From a virus, in the IMG/VR virus record IMGVR_UViG_3300037493_005225, positions 1 to 36,603 of that record: a stretch of DNA of 36,603 bases; one strand, given 5' to 3'. The translations under genes and the position numbers were made by a program. The notes under the pieces were generated by a model. It saw only the letters and a program-made list of their open reading frames with translations, was not told where the DNA came from and did not search any database. Position 1 is the first letter of the stretch; each line of letters opens with the position of its first letter. This document shows positions 29,718 to 36,603 of the stretch, one piece after another.

Positions 29718-31988
29718 ATGAATGATGCAACAATGAACGACATCGTGGATCCTTCGACAGGTGAAGTGGTGCCAGCAACAATAACATTCCAGCAAGCCTA
29801 CCAGACATACAAGAATTTCGTAAGCGACAATCGTGAACGCAATTCAAAGAATGCTGCAATAGGCAGGAAGCTCAATGGTGAGCAACCATGGAATCCTAGG
29901 AAACTGAGAGCCTCTGGCCAATCCTGGCGCAGCAATCGGCCAACTGGCTTCATGTCATCGTTGATGAAACGATTGACACCACCCTACAAGCAGATGATTG
30001 ATCAGCTTCCATTGCTGACATACAGCCACTTTCCAGAAAAGTCACTCGGCTTAGAAGCCCAGCAAGATATCTTCCGCAAGAACATCACTGACTGCATTCG
30101 CAATTGGTCTGGATGGTCAGACTTTGTTTCCCAGCTCATTGATGAGGACATTGGTTATGGCTATGCTGCCGTAGGTCGTGAGGATGAGTTTAGCTGGAAG
30201 CCAAAGTTGCATCGTTCGGACGAGGCGATGTTCTATGTCGGATGTCCACAGCAAGCTGACAAGGCAAAGATATGGGGACTAAAGCAGGACTACTTTGTTG
30301 ATGAGATTACGGCAATCCTTCAGAATCCTGATGCTGCACAATCAGCAGGATGGCGAGTGGAAAATCTTGTGAAGAAGCTCAACACTGCAGGAAAGCAGTT
30401 TGATGACCGATCAAATGAAGCCAACAGTCGAGTGTATGAAGACTTGATCCGTGAGAACAATTTGGCCAGCTCATTCACGTCCAGCATCCGTGTTGTCAAG
30501 GCTGGGCACATCTTCGCCTTGAACCCTGCTGGTGGAATTGACCATTACATCTTTGATCGTGACGATGGTGTGGCACTGTTCTTTCGTCGTGGCCGATACT
30601 CAAAGATGACAGAGTGCTTGACGCTTTTTAGTGCTGAGATTGGCGATCGCACTTTGCATGGTTCGCGTGGTGCTGGTCGTGCACTTTACAACACTCATGT
30701 GTCAGTTGAGCAGGCACGCAATTTGATTCAAGATGCACTGCATCTCAATGGTCTTTTGCTCATGAAGCGGACAACAAAGGTTGGCTCAGGAATGCTCGAA
30801 ACTCCTGGACTGACAGTTGTTCATCCATTTGCAGTTGTTGGTGAAGGATTTGAGGTGCTTGAGAAAGTAAGATTTGAAATTGATGCTGAGGCATTCTTCG
30901 CTCTTGATCGTCACGCCACTGGCTTGGCTGAAGTTCAAGTTGGCGCGTTCATGCCAGGACAACTCAATGGCCCACAAGGTGGCGGCCAAACTCGCACAGC
31001 GTCTGAGGTGAACTATGTTGCGAGCATCGATGCTCAGATCCGAGCTGGTGTGCTTGCTCGATTTGCTGAACAGATGTTCGAGTTGATTGATCAGATCCAG
31101 AAACGCATCTGCAATCCTGAGACAGTTGAGTATGCCAACACTGTTGCTGAACAGATCAAGAATCTTGGCAAGGTGCCAATCTACGACATTGATCTTTTCT
31201 CACAGATGACATCTCTTGGCATTGACGAAGATTTTGTTTTCATCGAGCTGCCTGAATACATTGAGTCGGACTCATTTGATTGTGTTCTGAAGATGGTCAA
31301 TGAAGGACTAAAACCTTCCCAGATCATGATCTTGGCCAATTCAAAGTCTCGCTCAAATGTTGATGACTCGATTGCTTCTCAGTCTGGATTGATTGATGCG
31401 ATTATGGCACGCTATGCTGCCGATCCCATCATTGATACAGTTGAACTCAAGCGTCGTGACATTTCCTCCAAGCTTGGTGCCGATGCCGCAGCTCGATTGA
31501 TGAATGTGGACTTGAACCCAAGCTCAGCACTCAAGCAGCAACGCCAACAGATCATGGAGCTTTCCTCCATCATGAATGGTCAGGACATTCCAGTTGATGT
31601 AACTGATGATGATGTTGTCCATCTTAAAACGATCATGGATCGCATGGCACCACTGCTCCAAGCGAGCCAGATTCCATACGAGATGAGCAAAGGATTCATG
31701 TCTGGTGCGCTCGCTCATGCTGAGCAGCACATTGAGTCTGCAATGAAGAAAGGTGTAAAACCAGGAGACTTGAAAGAATTCCAAGCAGTCATCGAGCAAG
31801 CTCGCCAGATGACTCAACAGCCAACAACAGAGGCTTCTGCAGTGCAAGCAGCAGCACCAGTTATGTCTGGAGGAGCAGTGCCAGCAACAGAGCTGGCTGT
31901 TGATGCAACAAGTGCTACAGCCACTCCTCAAACGATCATCGGATCTGTTGCTGACCCAACACGACCACAACCTCCGCGTAATTTATAA
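29718..31988 (+). CDS. Portal protein
   Basis: A 756-residue protein in the usual portal place, between terminase and scaffold. Text such as GGGQTRTASEVNYVASIDAQIRA, the long helical parts around 440-520 and the size resemble podovirus-type portals (head-tail connectors). The C-terminal 80 residues are rich in Ala, Thr and Pro and probably flexible. It would form the dodecameric ring at the capsid vertex, the channel for DNA. The family assignment rests on order, length and the A-S-E-V segment. Its stop overlaps the next start by one base. Confidence 0.75.
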   Translation: MNDATMNDIVDPSTGEVVPATITFQQAYQTYKNFVSDNRERNSKNAAIGRKLNGEQPWNPRKLRASGQSWRSNRPTGFMSSLMKRLTPPYKQMIDQLPLLTYSHFPEKSLGLEAQQDIFRKNITDCIRNWSGWSDFVSQLIDEDIGYGYAAVGREDEFSWKPKLHRSDEAMFYVGCPQQADKAKIWGLKQDYFVDEITAILQNPDAAQSAGWRVENLVKKLNTAGKQFDDRSNEANSRVYEDLIRENNLASSFTSSIRVVKAGHIFALNPAGGIDHYIFDRDDGVALFFRRGRYSKMTECLTLFSAEIGDRTLHGSRGAGRALYNTHVSVEQARNLIQDALHLNGLLLMKRTTKVGSGMLETPGLTVVHPFAVVGEGFEVLEKVRFEIDAEAFFALDRHATGLAEVQVGAFMPGQLNGPQGGGQTRTASEVNYVASIDAQIRAGVLARFAEQMFELIDQIQKRICNPETVEYANTVAEQIKNLGKVPIYDIDLFSQMTSLGIDEDFVFIELPEYIESDSFDCVLKMVNEGLKPSQIMILANSKSRSNVDDSIASQSGLIDAIMARYAADPIIDTVELKRRDISSKLGADAAARLMNVDLNPSSALKQQRQQIMELSSIMNGQDIPVDVTDDDVVHLKTIMDRMAPLLQASQIPYEMSKGFMSGALAHAEQHIESAMKKGVKPGDLKEFQAVIEQARQMTQQPTTEASAVQAAAPVMSGGAVPATELAVDATSATATPQTIIGSVADPTRPQPPRNL

Positions 31989-32248
31989 TGACAAACTGGG
32001 AAAATGAAGATGGCGTTGCGATGCGCGAGTTTCTTGCTCGTGTTCCAGCACAGAAAATCGAAAGCATTTTGGGTGAGATGTGTCCTGCAAGAATAACCTC
32101 TGACATGATACTATCAAACGACGCAGACTCAATCGCCAGAACTGCAGCAATGCAGGCTGGTTGGATGGGTTGCATAAAAGAATTTCTTGCATTGGCTGCA
32201 GTCAATCGCAAGAATCAGCAAGACTCTGGCTATCGCGACATGTCGTAG
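31988..32248 (+). CDS. Small phage protein between portal and scaffold (86 aa)
   Basis: An 86-residue protein of unknown function. It is helical: MREFLARVPAQKIESILGEM and then AGWMGCIKEFLALAAVNRK. The TAATG junction with the portal gene suggests translational coupling. Its place would fit a small structural or assembly protein; nothing more can be said. Confidence 0.6.
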   Translation: MTNWENEDGVAMREFLARVPAQKIESILGEMCPARITSDMILSNDADSIARTAAMQAGWMGCIKEFLALAAVNRKNQQDSGYRDMS

Positions 32249-32280
32249 CCTAAAAATACAAACTAGCAAAAATAAATAAT

Positions 32281-33525
32281 ATGGACAAATCAGTAACTGA
32301 TGAAGGAGTTCCGAGCGAGCTCGATCTTGGCAATGTGCCATCACCAAGTGTTGATGATATCAGCAATTTGGATAGCGCACTTGATGATGCAGGAGTTTTC
32401 GATGGTGACAAAGAGCCTGCTAAAATTGATGAGAATGCACAGACACAACCTACAGACGAATCAGGAGTCGATCAAAATCAAGCTCCTGCTCCAGAAACAG
32501 ATGCTGCTGGACAGCAGACGAAGAAGGAAGAAATTCCCGACATTGATCTTGACAACATTCAGCCACCTGCTGACATTAGTCCGAGGAATTTAGTCAACTT
32601 CAATAAGCTGCGCGAAGTTGCCAAGCACTACAAAGAGCAAGCAGAGTCTGTTCCAAAATACGAAGAGTATATTGAATATCTCAAGCAGCAGCAAAGTCAA
32701 CCGCCAGAGCAGCTTCTTGCCGAGCTGGAAGATCATCGTAGATTCCGCAAGATATTTGATGCTGAGAATGATCCTGAATTCCAACAGCAATTCAACAATC
32801 GCATCACAACACTTGACACTGATGTCATTGAGATCCTGAAGAAAAATGGCTTGCCAGAGGAAACTGAGAACAAACTAAAGTCAGTCGGCTTGGACAAGAT
32901 CCCTGCTGATTGGTGGGAGGAAAGTGTCCTTCCGAAATTGAATTTCTTGGAACGCGAGCGTGTTCAGAAGAAGCTCGCAGAACGAGCTGATGTTGTCGAT
33001 GCAAAACAGAAAGAGGTGGAGAAGTTTAGCGGTCGTAAAGATGAATACTTAGCAGAGCAGCAGCAATTGGCTCAGGAAGCTGTAGCACAAGAGAACAACC
33101 AGATCTATGGCCATCTTGATGTGATGACGCAGCAATTGCCTGTAGCAAGATATATTCCAATGCCTGAGAATGCTTCCAAGGAAGATCATGCAAGAATATC
33201 TGCCCATAATGCTACAGTTTCTGAAATGGAAAATCACTTCCAATCAGCACTCCATGCAAGTGATCCAAAAGAACGCACAGAAGTTGCCATGGCTGCAGTT
33301 GCCAGCATTTATTTTGCCAAGGAAATTGAAGCACTCCAGCAACAGCTCGCATCTGCCAACGGACAAGCAAGCAAATTCGCCAAAGAACTTGAAGCTGTCC
33401 GTTCTGCTGGACGAGCACCTTCGCCAAGGTCTGGCGTTCGCAAATCGAATGAAGGTGTTGATCAGATGAAGCTGTCTGACGAAGATGCCATCGAACAAGG
33501 TCTTCTTGCTGCGGAAGGAATCTGA
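32281..33525 (+). CDS. Capsid scaffolding protein
   Basis: A 414-residue acidic, helical protein in the usual scaffold place. The N-terminal 110 residues are Asp/Pro-rich and likely disordered, with several short acidic D-x-D segments. The middle has E-Q-A-E-S-V-P-K-Y-E and other heptad-like stretches (LQQQLASANGQASKFAKELEAV). A basic patch SPRSGVRKS near 388-396 could bind the capsid protein, as scaffold C-termini do. Its stop overlaps the next start (ATGA). The capsid gene follows only after four glycan-type genes. Confidence 0.78.
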   Translation: MDKSVTDEGVPSELDLGNVPSPSVDDISNLDSALDDAGVFDGDKEPAKIDENAQTQPTDESGVDQNQAPAPETDAAGQQTKKEEIPDIDLDNIQPPADISPRNLVNFNKLREVAKHYKEQAESVPKYEEYIEYLKQQQSQPPEQLLAELEDHRRFRKIFDAENDPEFQQQFNNRITTLDTDVIEILKKNGLPEETENKLKSVGLDKIPADWWEESVLPKLNFLERERVQKKLAERADVVDAKQKEVEKFSGRKDEYLAEQQQLAQEAVAQENNQIYGHLDVMTQQLPVARYIPMPENASKEDHARISAHNATVSEMENHFQSALHASDPKERTEVAMAAVASIYFAKEIEALQQQLASANGQASKFAKELEAVRSAGRAPSPRSGVRKSNEGVDQMKLSDEDAIEQGLLAAEGI

Positions 33526-34301
33526 TGAAAGTCGCCAAAAAGAAAAAAGAACCACTGGCTTCAACCAGTGGTTCTTCCGAGTGGTTGGGTCGCGATTTGT
33601 TTGTTGGTTTCCCATGCTACAAGCAAACAAATCCTGTGACAGCATGGTGTTTGTTGGCGATGGCTCTTGACATTGGCAAGGAAAAGATTCGCTTTGACAT
33701 GGAAATTGGCGATGCGATGATCTATCATGCACGCAATAGTCTTGCTATGAAATTCATGAAGACAGAAGCAAAATGGCTTTTGTTCATTGATGATGATATG
33801 ATTGTTCCGATTGGTCGTCCTCAGTTCATGCGCCAGATGTGCCGACTGCCAAACGACTATTCCGAATCAGCATTGGCACTCAGCACAATCCATAGGTTGA
33901 TCGAGCACGACAAGCCAATTGTTGGGGCGACATACTTTGGCCGCCACATTGATGGTCGTGCTATCAATAGCTTGCACAATGATTCTGAATACAGGGAGCG
34001 AGTGAATTCATTTGCCGACTCTGTCATGCCATGCAATTGGCTCGGAACTGGCTGCATGCTGATAAAGCGCGAAGTGTTCGAAACTATGATGACTCAGTTC
34101 CCAGAACTTGCGCCAGAAAATGACGAGTTGCCATGGAACTTCTTTCAACCTGACACGGATGGTGCTGGCGAAGACATTGCATTTTGTCGACGAGCTCGTG
34201 AGTGTGGTTTTCAGCCACATGTTGATACCAAGTTACAGGCCATCCATGTTGGCTATGGGACATACGGAGTTCACACATCAAACTTGAGCAAACCTCTATG
34301 A
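33525..34301 (+). CDS. Glycosyltransferase-like protein (GT-A type)
   Basis: A 258-residue protein. VGFPCYKQTNPVTAWCLLAM opens the catalytic part, and LLFIDDDMIVP near 86-96 is the DxD sugar-nucleotide motif. GAGEDIAFCRRARECGF near 216-232 matches the late ED motif of GT-A glycosyltransferases. I expect an inverting GT2-like enzyme; donor and acceptor are unknown. The first 20 residues are Lys/Ser-rich and include a 12-bp DNA hairpin. It is coupled to the scaffold gene by ATGA and to the methyltransferase by ATGA. Confidence 0.78.
   Translation: MKVAKKKKEPLASTSGSSEWLGRDLFVGFPCYKQTNPVTAWCLLAMALDIGKEKIRFDMEIGDAMIYHARNSLAMKFMKTEAKWLLFIDDDMIVPIGRPQFMRQMCRLPNDYSESALALSTIHRLIEHDKPIVGATYFGRHIDGRAINSLHNDSEYRERVNSFADSVMPCNWLGTGCMLIKREVFETMMTQFPELAPENDELPWNFFQPDTDGAGEDIAFCRRARECGFQPHVDTKLQAIHVGYGTYGVHTSNLSKPL
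33547..33576 (-). terminator. Strong hairpin with T-run on the minus strand
   Basis: A perfect 12-bp stem, AAGAACCACTGG and CCAGTGGTTCTT, with loop CTTCAA. On the minus strand it is followed by TTTTCTTTTT, as in an intrinsic terminator; on the plus strand no T-run follows. It lies in the first codons of the glycosyltransferase gene. It may stop antisense transcription or fold in the plus-strand mRNA between scaffold and glycosyltransferase. Confidence 0.5.
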
Positions 34302-34951
34302 AAATTGTCCATGGCAATATTGCAGTCATCGAAGGCGACACTCACATTTCAAAATGGGTTGAGGAATCTGGCCGACTTGATCACGACCAATATGCTTTGC
34401 CAATAATCCTCCAACACATAAAGTCAGGAGACAATGTCATTGATGCTGGGGCATTCATTGGCGATCACACTGCTGCTTACATAAAAGCAGTTGGGCCAAC
34501 AGGACAGGTCTATGCTTTTGAGCCGAACCCAGAGGCATTCGAGTGCCTCAAGCACAATTGTCCAGAGGCATTGAATTTCAATGTCGGAGTTTCTGACAAG
34601 TATGAATTTGTAAATTATTCAAAGAGTGACAATGCAGGAGCAGGAAGAATTTCCAGGAGCGGAATGGACAAAATTCAAACTGTTCCACTTGACACTTTAT
34701 CAATTGACAAATTGAATTTTTTGAAGATGGATGTTGAAGGTCATGAGTTAAAAGCTCTCATTGGTGCTCAGAAGATGATTGAAAAATTTAGGCCAGTGAT
34801 GTGGATTGAAATTAATGCTGGTGCACTTGAGCAAAATGGCACTTGTGAAGGAGAAATTTATTCCCTCATCTTGTCGATGAACTATTCCATTCAAGAGTTC
34901 CCAGAAGTTGGTGCCCAGTATGACATCTTATGCAAACCGAATTCAAGGTAG
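34298..34951 (+). CDS. FkbM-family methyltransferase
   Basis: A 217-residue SAM-dependent methyltransferase. NVIDAGAFIGDHT (about 46-58) is the SAM loop, and YAFEPNPEAFECLKHN the second acidic strand motif. FLKMDVEGHELKAL near 143-156 is the FkbM hallmark. FkbM enzymes methylate hydroxyls, often of sugars, which fits its place among glycosyltransferases. It is coupled to the first glycosyltransferase by ATGA and overlaps the next gene by 22 bp. Confidence 0.88.
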   Translation: MKIVHGNIAVIEGDTHISKWVEESGRLDHDQYALPIILQHIKSGDNVIDAGAFIGDHTAAYIKAVGPTGQVYAFEPNPEAFECLKHNCPEALNFNVGVSDKYEFVNYSKSDNAGAGRISRSGMDKIQTVPLDTLSIDKLNFLKMDVEGHELKALIGAQKMIEKFRPVMWIEINAGALEQNGTCEGEIYSLILSMNYSIQEFPEVGAQYDILCKPNSR

Positions 34952-35622
34952 ACATCTTCATTCGTTCTTACGAAAAAGACTTTGATTGGCTTTACTATTG
35001 TCTTCAGAGCATCAGGAAATTCTGCAAAGGATTCAACTCTGTCGTCATAGTTGTTCCGCATGGCGACAAAGAAAAAATAAATTTCTGCCAGGACGAACTG
35101 GTTCACGGGACATGCGACAATTGTGAAGGATACTTGGCCCAGCAAGTTTCAAAGTTGCATGCTGACAATTTCTGCAAAGCAGATTACATTCTTCATATTG
35201 ATAGCGATTGCATATTCACAAAAGAAACTCGTCCTGAGGATTTCTTCAGGCACGATAAGCCAGTTATACTTTATGAGGAAAATGTTCAGTCGCCTTGGCA
35301 AGAGATAGCCAGAATAACTCTTGGTTGGTTTGACACGCGAGAATACATGCGCAGGATGCCAATAATCTATCCATCTTGGATTTATCCTGAATTTAGAAAA
35401 TGGATAAAACAGAACCAGAAACACGATCTGGAAACATGGATATGTTCGCAGCCATTCAGACAATTTAGCGAGTTTAACACTGTCGGTCAGTGGGCAAACA
35501 AACTGCATAACGAAAAATTCACTTGGTTGCTTCCTAGCGAAATGGACGTGTTCGCAACACAACATTGGTCATGGGGTGGAATTGAAAGTGTAAAACAACA
35601 AATACAAGAAATACTAAAATGA
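34930..35622 (+). CDS. Glycosyltransferase-like protein (DUF6492-like)
   Basis: A 230-residue protein. YLAQQVSKLHADNFCKADYI, followed by HIDSDCIF (the DxD-like acid site near 92-99), matches DUF6492, a GT-A-like family. DIFIRSYEKDFDWLYYCL opens the Rossmann-like part. The C-terminal W-S-W-G-G fits too. Target sugar unknown. The start lies 22 bp inside the methyltransferase gene; AAACCGAATTCAAGG precedes no classic ribosome site, so coupling is likely. ATGA overlap with the next gene. Confidence 0.72.
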   Translation: MQTEFKVDIFIRSYEKDFDWLYYCLQSIRKFCKGFNSVVIVVPHGDKEKINFCQDELVHGTCDNCEGYLAQQVSKLHADNFCKADYILHIDSDCIFTKETRPEDFFRHDKPVILYEENVQSPWQEIARITLGWFDTREYMRRMPIIYPSWIYPEFRKWIKQNQKHDLETWICSQPFRQFSEFNTVGQWANKLHNEKFTWLLPSEMDVFATQHWSWGGIESVKQQIQEILK

Positions 35623-36329
35623 AAACATTCCTATACGCATTGCAAGTTTATCAAGACGAAATCCCACAAGCAATCAAAGTTGCCAAACTCCTTGCTCAGT
35701 TTGCAGGAGAGGAGCACTTTGGTTATTCAGATTGCTGCATTGTTTACAGGCGAGATTGTCCTGCAAGCAAAAAACTGGAAAGCATATTGGAAGAATGTTT
35801 CGAGACAGTCCACGTGCATAGGTCGTCACGTCGTGAGGTTGGTTTTCCTGGTGGTTCGAATGGAGTCTGGTGCGATTTTATGGATCATTCCGCAAATGAG
35901 CACTCAAAGAAGAAGTGGAAATACAAATTTATCCTGACAACAGAAGTTGATGCAATTCCAATGGCCAAAGACTGGCAAGAAAAATTGATTGCTGAATGGA
36001 AAGAAAATTTAGCAGTTGTTGGTTGCTGGCATGACAATGGTGAATTTCCATGCGGCCACATCAATGGCAATGCAATGTTCCATCCGATGATTTCACGCAT
36101 GAGTAGCAAGTTCATAGGTTGTTCAGAAAACAATGCATGGGATACTTTTTTCGCTGATGAATTTGAACGCATAGGATGGAAGAAGTCTTCTGCTATTCAA
36201 AATCTTTACAGAAAAAAAGAATTATCACAAAACGAATTTTCTGATCTTCAGAAGACAGGCTGCGTCTGGTTGCATGGGGTGAAAGACGATACGGCAATAA
36301 ATCTTGTTAAAGAAAATATTTTGAAATAA
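35619..36329 (+). CDS. Glycosyltransferase-like protein
   Basis: A 236-residue protein. FILTTEVDAIPMAKDWQEKL near 106-125 has the E-x-D version of the DxD sugar-nucleotide site, and MFHPMISRM and NAWDTFFADEF downstream resemble the acceptor side of GT-A enzymes. I am less certain here than for its neighbours. It is coupled to the previous gene by ATGA and is the last gene before the promoter-like region in front of the next structural gene. Confidence 0.62.
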   Translation: MKTFLYALQVYQDEIPQAIKVAKLLAQFAGEEHFGYSDCCIVYRRDCPASKKLESILEECFETVHVHRSSRREVGFPGGSNGVWCDFMDHSANEHSKKKWKYKFILTTEVDAIPMAKDWQEKLIAEWKENLAVVGCWHDNGEFPCGHINGNAMFHPMISRMSSKFIGCSENNAWDTFFADEFERIGWKKSSAIQNLYRKKELSQNEFSDLQKTGCVWLHGVKDDTAINLVKENILK

Positions 36330-36550
36330 AAATATTTTTGTTGACGATTGCATAAGCTGGAGCGATTCGAAAAGCACGATTGATTGCCGATAGCAATTGG
36401 GGAGCATCAGACCTGCTGCTGCAGACTGGCCGCAACAAATGTCCTAGCGTGCCGAGGACGAAAGATAGTGATGGCAATCATGTCATCAAAATTCAACCTC
36501 AACGATGTTTAACGACATCACAAAGCACAAAACTCAAATAAAATACTACT
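36330..36550 (+). promoter_or_regulatory. Intergenic region before the next structural gene
   Basis: A 221-bp region without a supportable gene. Near its left end TTTTTGTTGACGATTG resembles the TTGTTGCCGA of the promoters but lacks a convincing -10. GATGT-TTAACG-ACATC (36504-36519) is a small hairpin near the gene, followed by an A-rich stretch before the ATG. A long leader for an abundant capsid mRNA would fit. Confidence 0.35.
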
Positions 36551-36603
36551 ATGGCAAACGATTGTATTGACTTGTCTGCGGTCCAAAATTTCGCCGCAAA
36601 AGA
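36551..36603 (+). CDS. Start of the next structural gene (probable major capsid protein), partial
   Basis: Only 17 codons are visible: M-A-N-D-C-I-D-L-S-A-V-Q-N-F-A-A-K. The gene runs off the right edge. The major capsid protein usually follows the scaffold, and the longer leader suggests strong expression, so that is my guess. The few residues seen cannot confirm it. Confidence 0.45.
   Translation, partial: MANDCIDLSAVQNFAAK

Noticed and set aside
36330-36550. Possible tRNA or small RNA gene
   Set aside because: I looked for a cloverleaf and a T-loop; a TTCGA is present but the arms do not pair around it.

Overview
The window looks like part of a lytic tailed double-stranded DNA phage (Caudoviricetes). 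It has a terminase, portal and scaffold series, its own replication and nucleotide genes, tightly packed genes with ATGA overlaps, and no integrase, rRNA or tRNA that I could see. The host cannot be named from the sequence. All product names come from reading motifs and gene order, without database searches.

Layout. (1) 1-2538 (+): the C-terminal part of a large polyvalent protein, with an ADP-ribosyltransferase end, a GNAT acetyltransferase and phage polyvalent domains. (2) 2477-15766 (-): the replication and nucleotide block. In transcription order it holds three conserved phage proteins (one SSB-like), a FAD oxidoreductase, ThyX, a HAD phosphatase, a DUF6378-like protein, an HNH endonuclease, a 47-residue SEC-C protein, a DnaQ-like exonuclease, an SF1 helicase, a 5'-3' exonuclease and a DnaE-type polymerase. 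A second unit with its own promoter follows: a small protein, an SNF2-like helicase and a PD-(D/E)XK nuclease. (3) About 15767-15922: a divergent control region. (4) 15923-25696 (+): a primase-helicase and about twenty small accessory genes, many with zinc-binding cysteines, including a lipoprotein, a one-helix membrane protein and a protein with a papain-like Cys/His pattern. (5) 25697-26022: a non-coding region dense in TCCGAA/TTCGGA repeats around an AT-rich core. (6) 26023-36603 (+): dCMP deaminase, then small and large terminase, two related zinc-ribbon proteins, portal, a small protein, scaffold, four glycan-type genes (three glycosyltransferase-like, one FkbM methyltransferase), and the start of the next gene, probably the major capsid protein.

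The polymerase, proofreading exonuclease, primase-helicase, flap exonuclease and helicases could make up much of a replisome. No sliding clamp or ligase is visible here. ThyX, dCMP deaminase, the HAD protein and the DUF6378-like protein point to control of the dNTP pool.

The least expected signal is regulatory. At least five leaders on both strands combine a sigma70-like promoter (TTGCC[G/C], 17-bp spacer, A-rich -10) with a hairpin predicted at the 5' end of the mRNA. Its stem changes from copy to copy, with G-U pairs preserving pairing, while the loop GGAATGGTTCC is mostly kept. An A-rich AGAAAGAYAAAAA tract and the ATG follow. Other points to check are the Gln in place of the Walker B Glu of the SNF2 helicase, the repeat-rich non-coding region, and the glycan genes inside the capsid operon.
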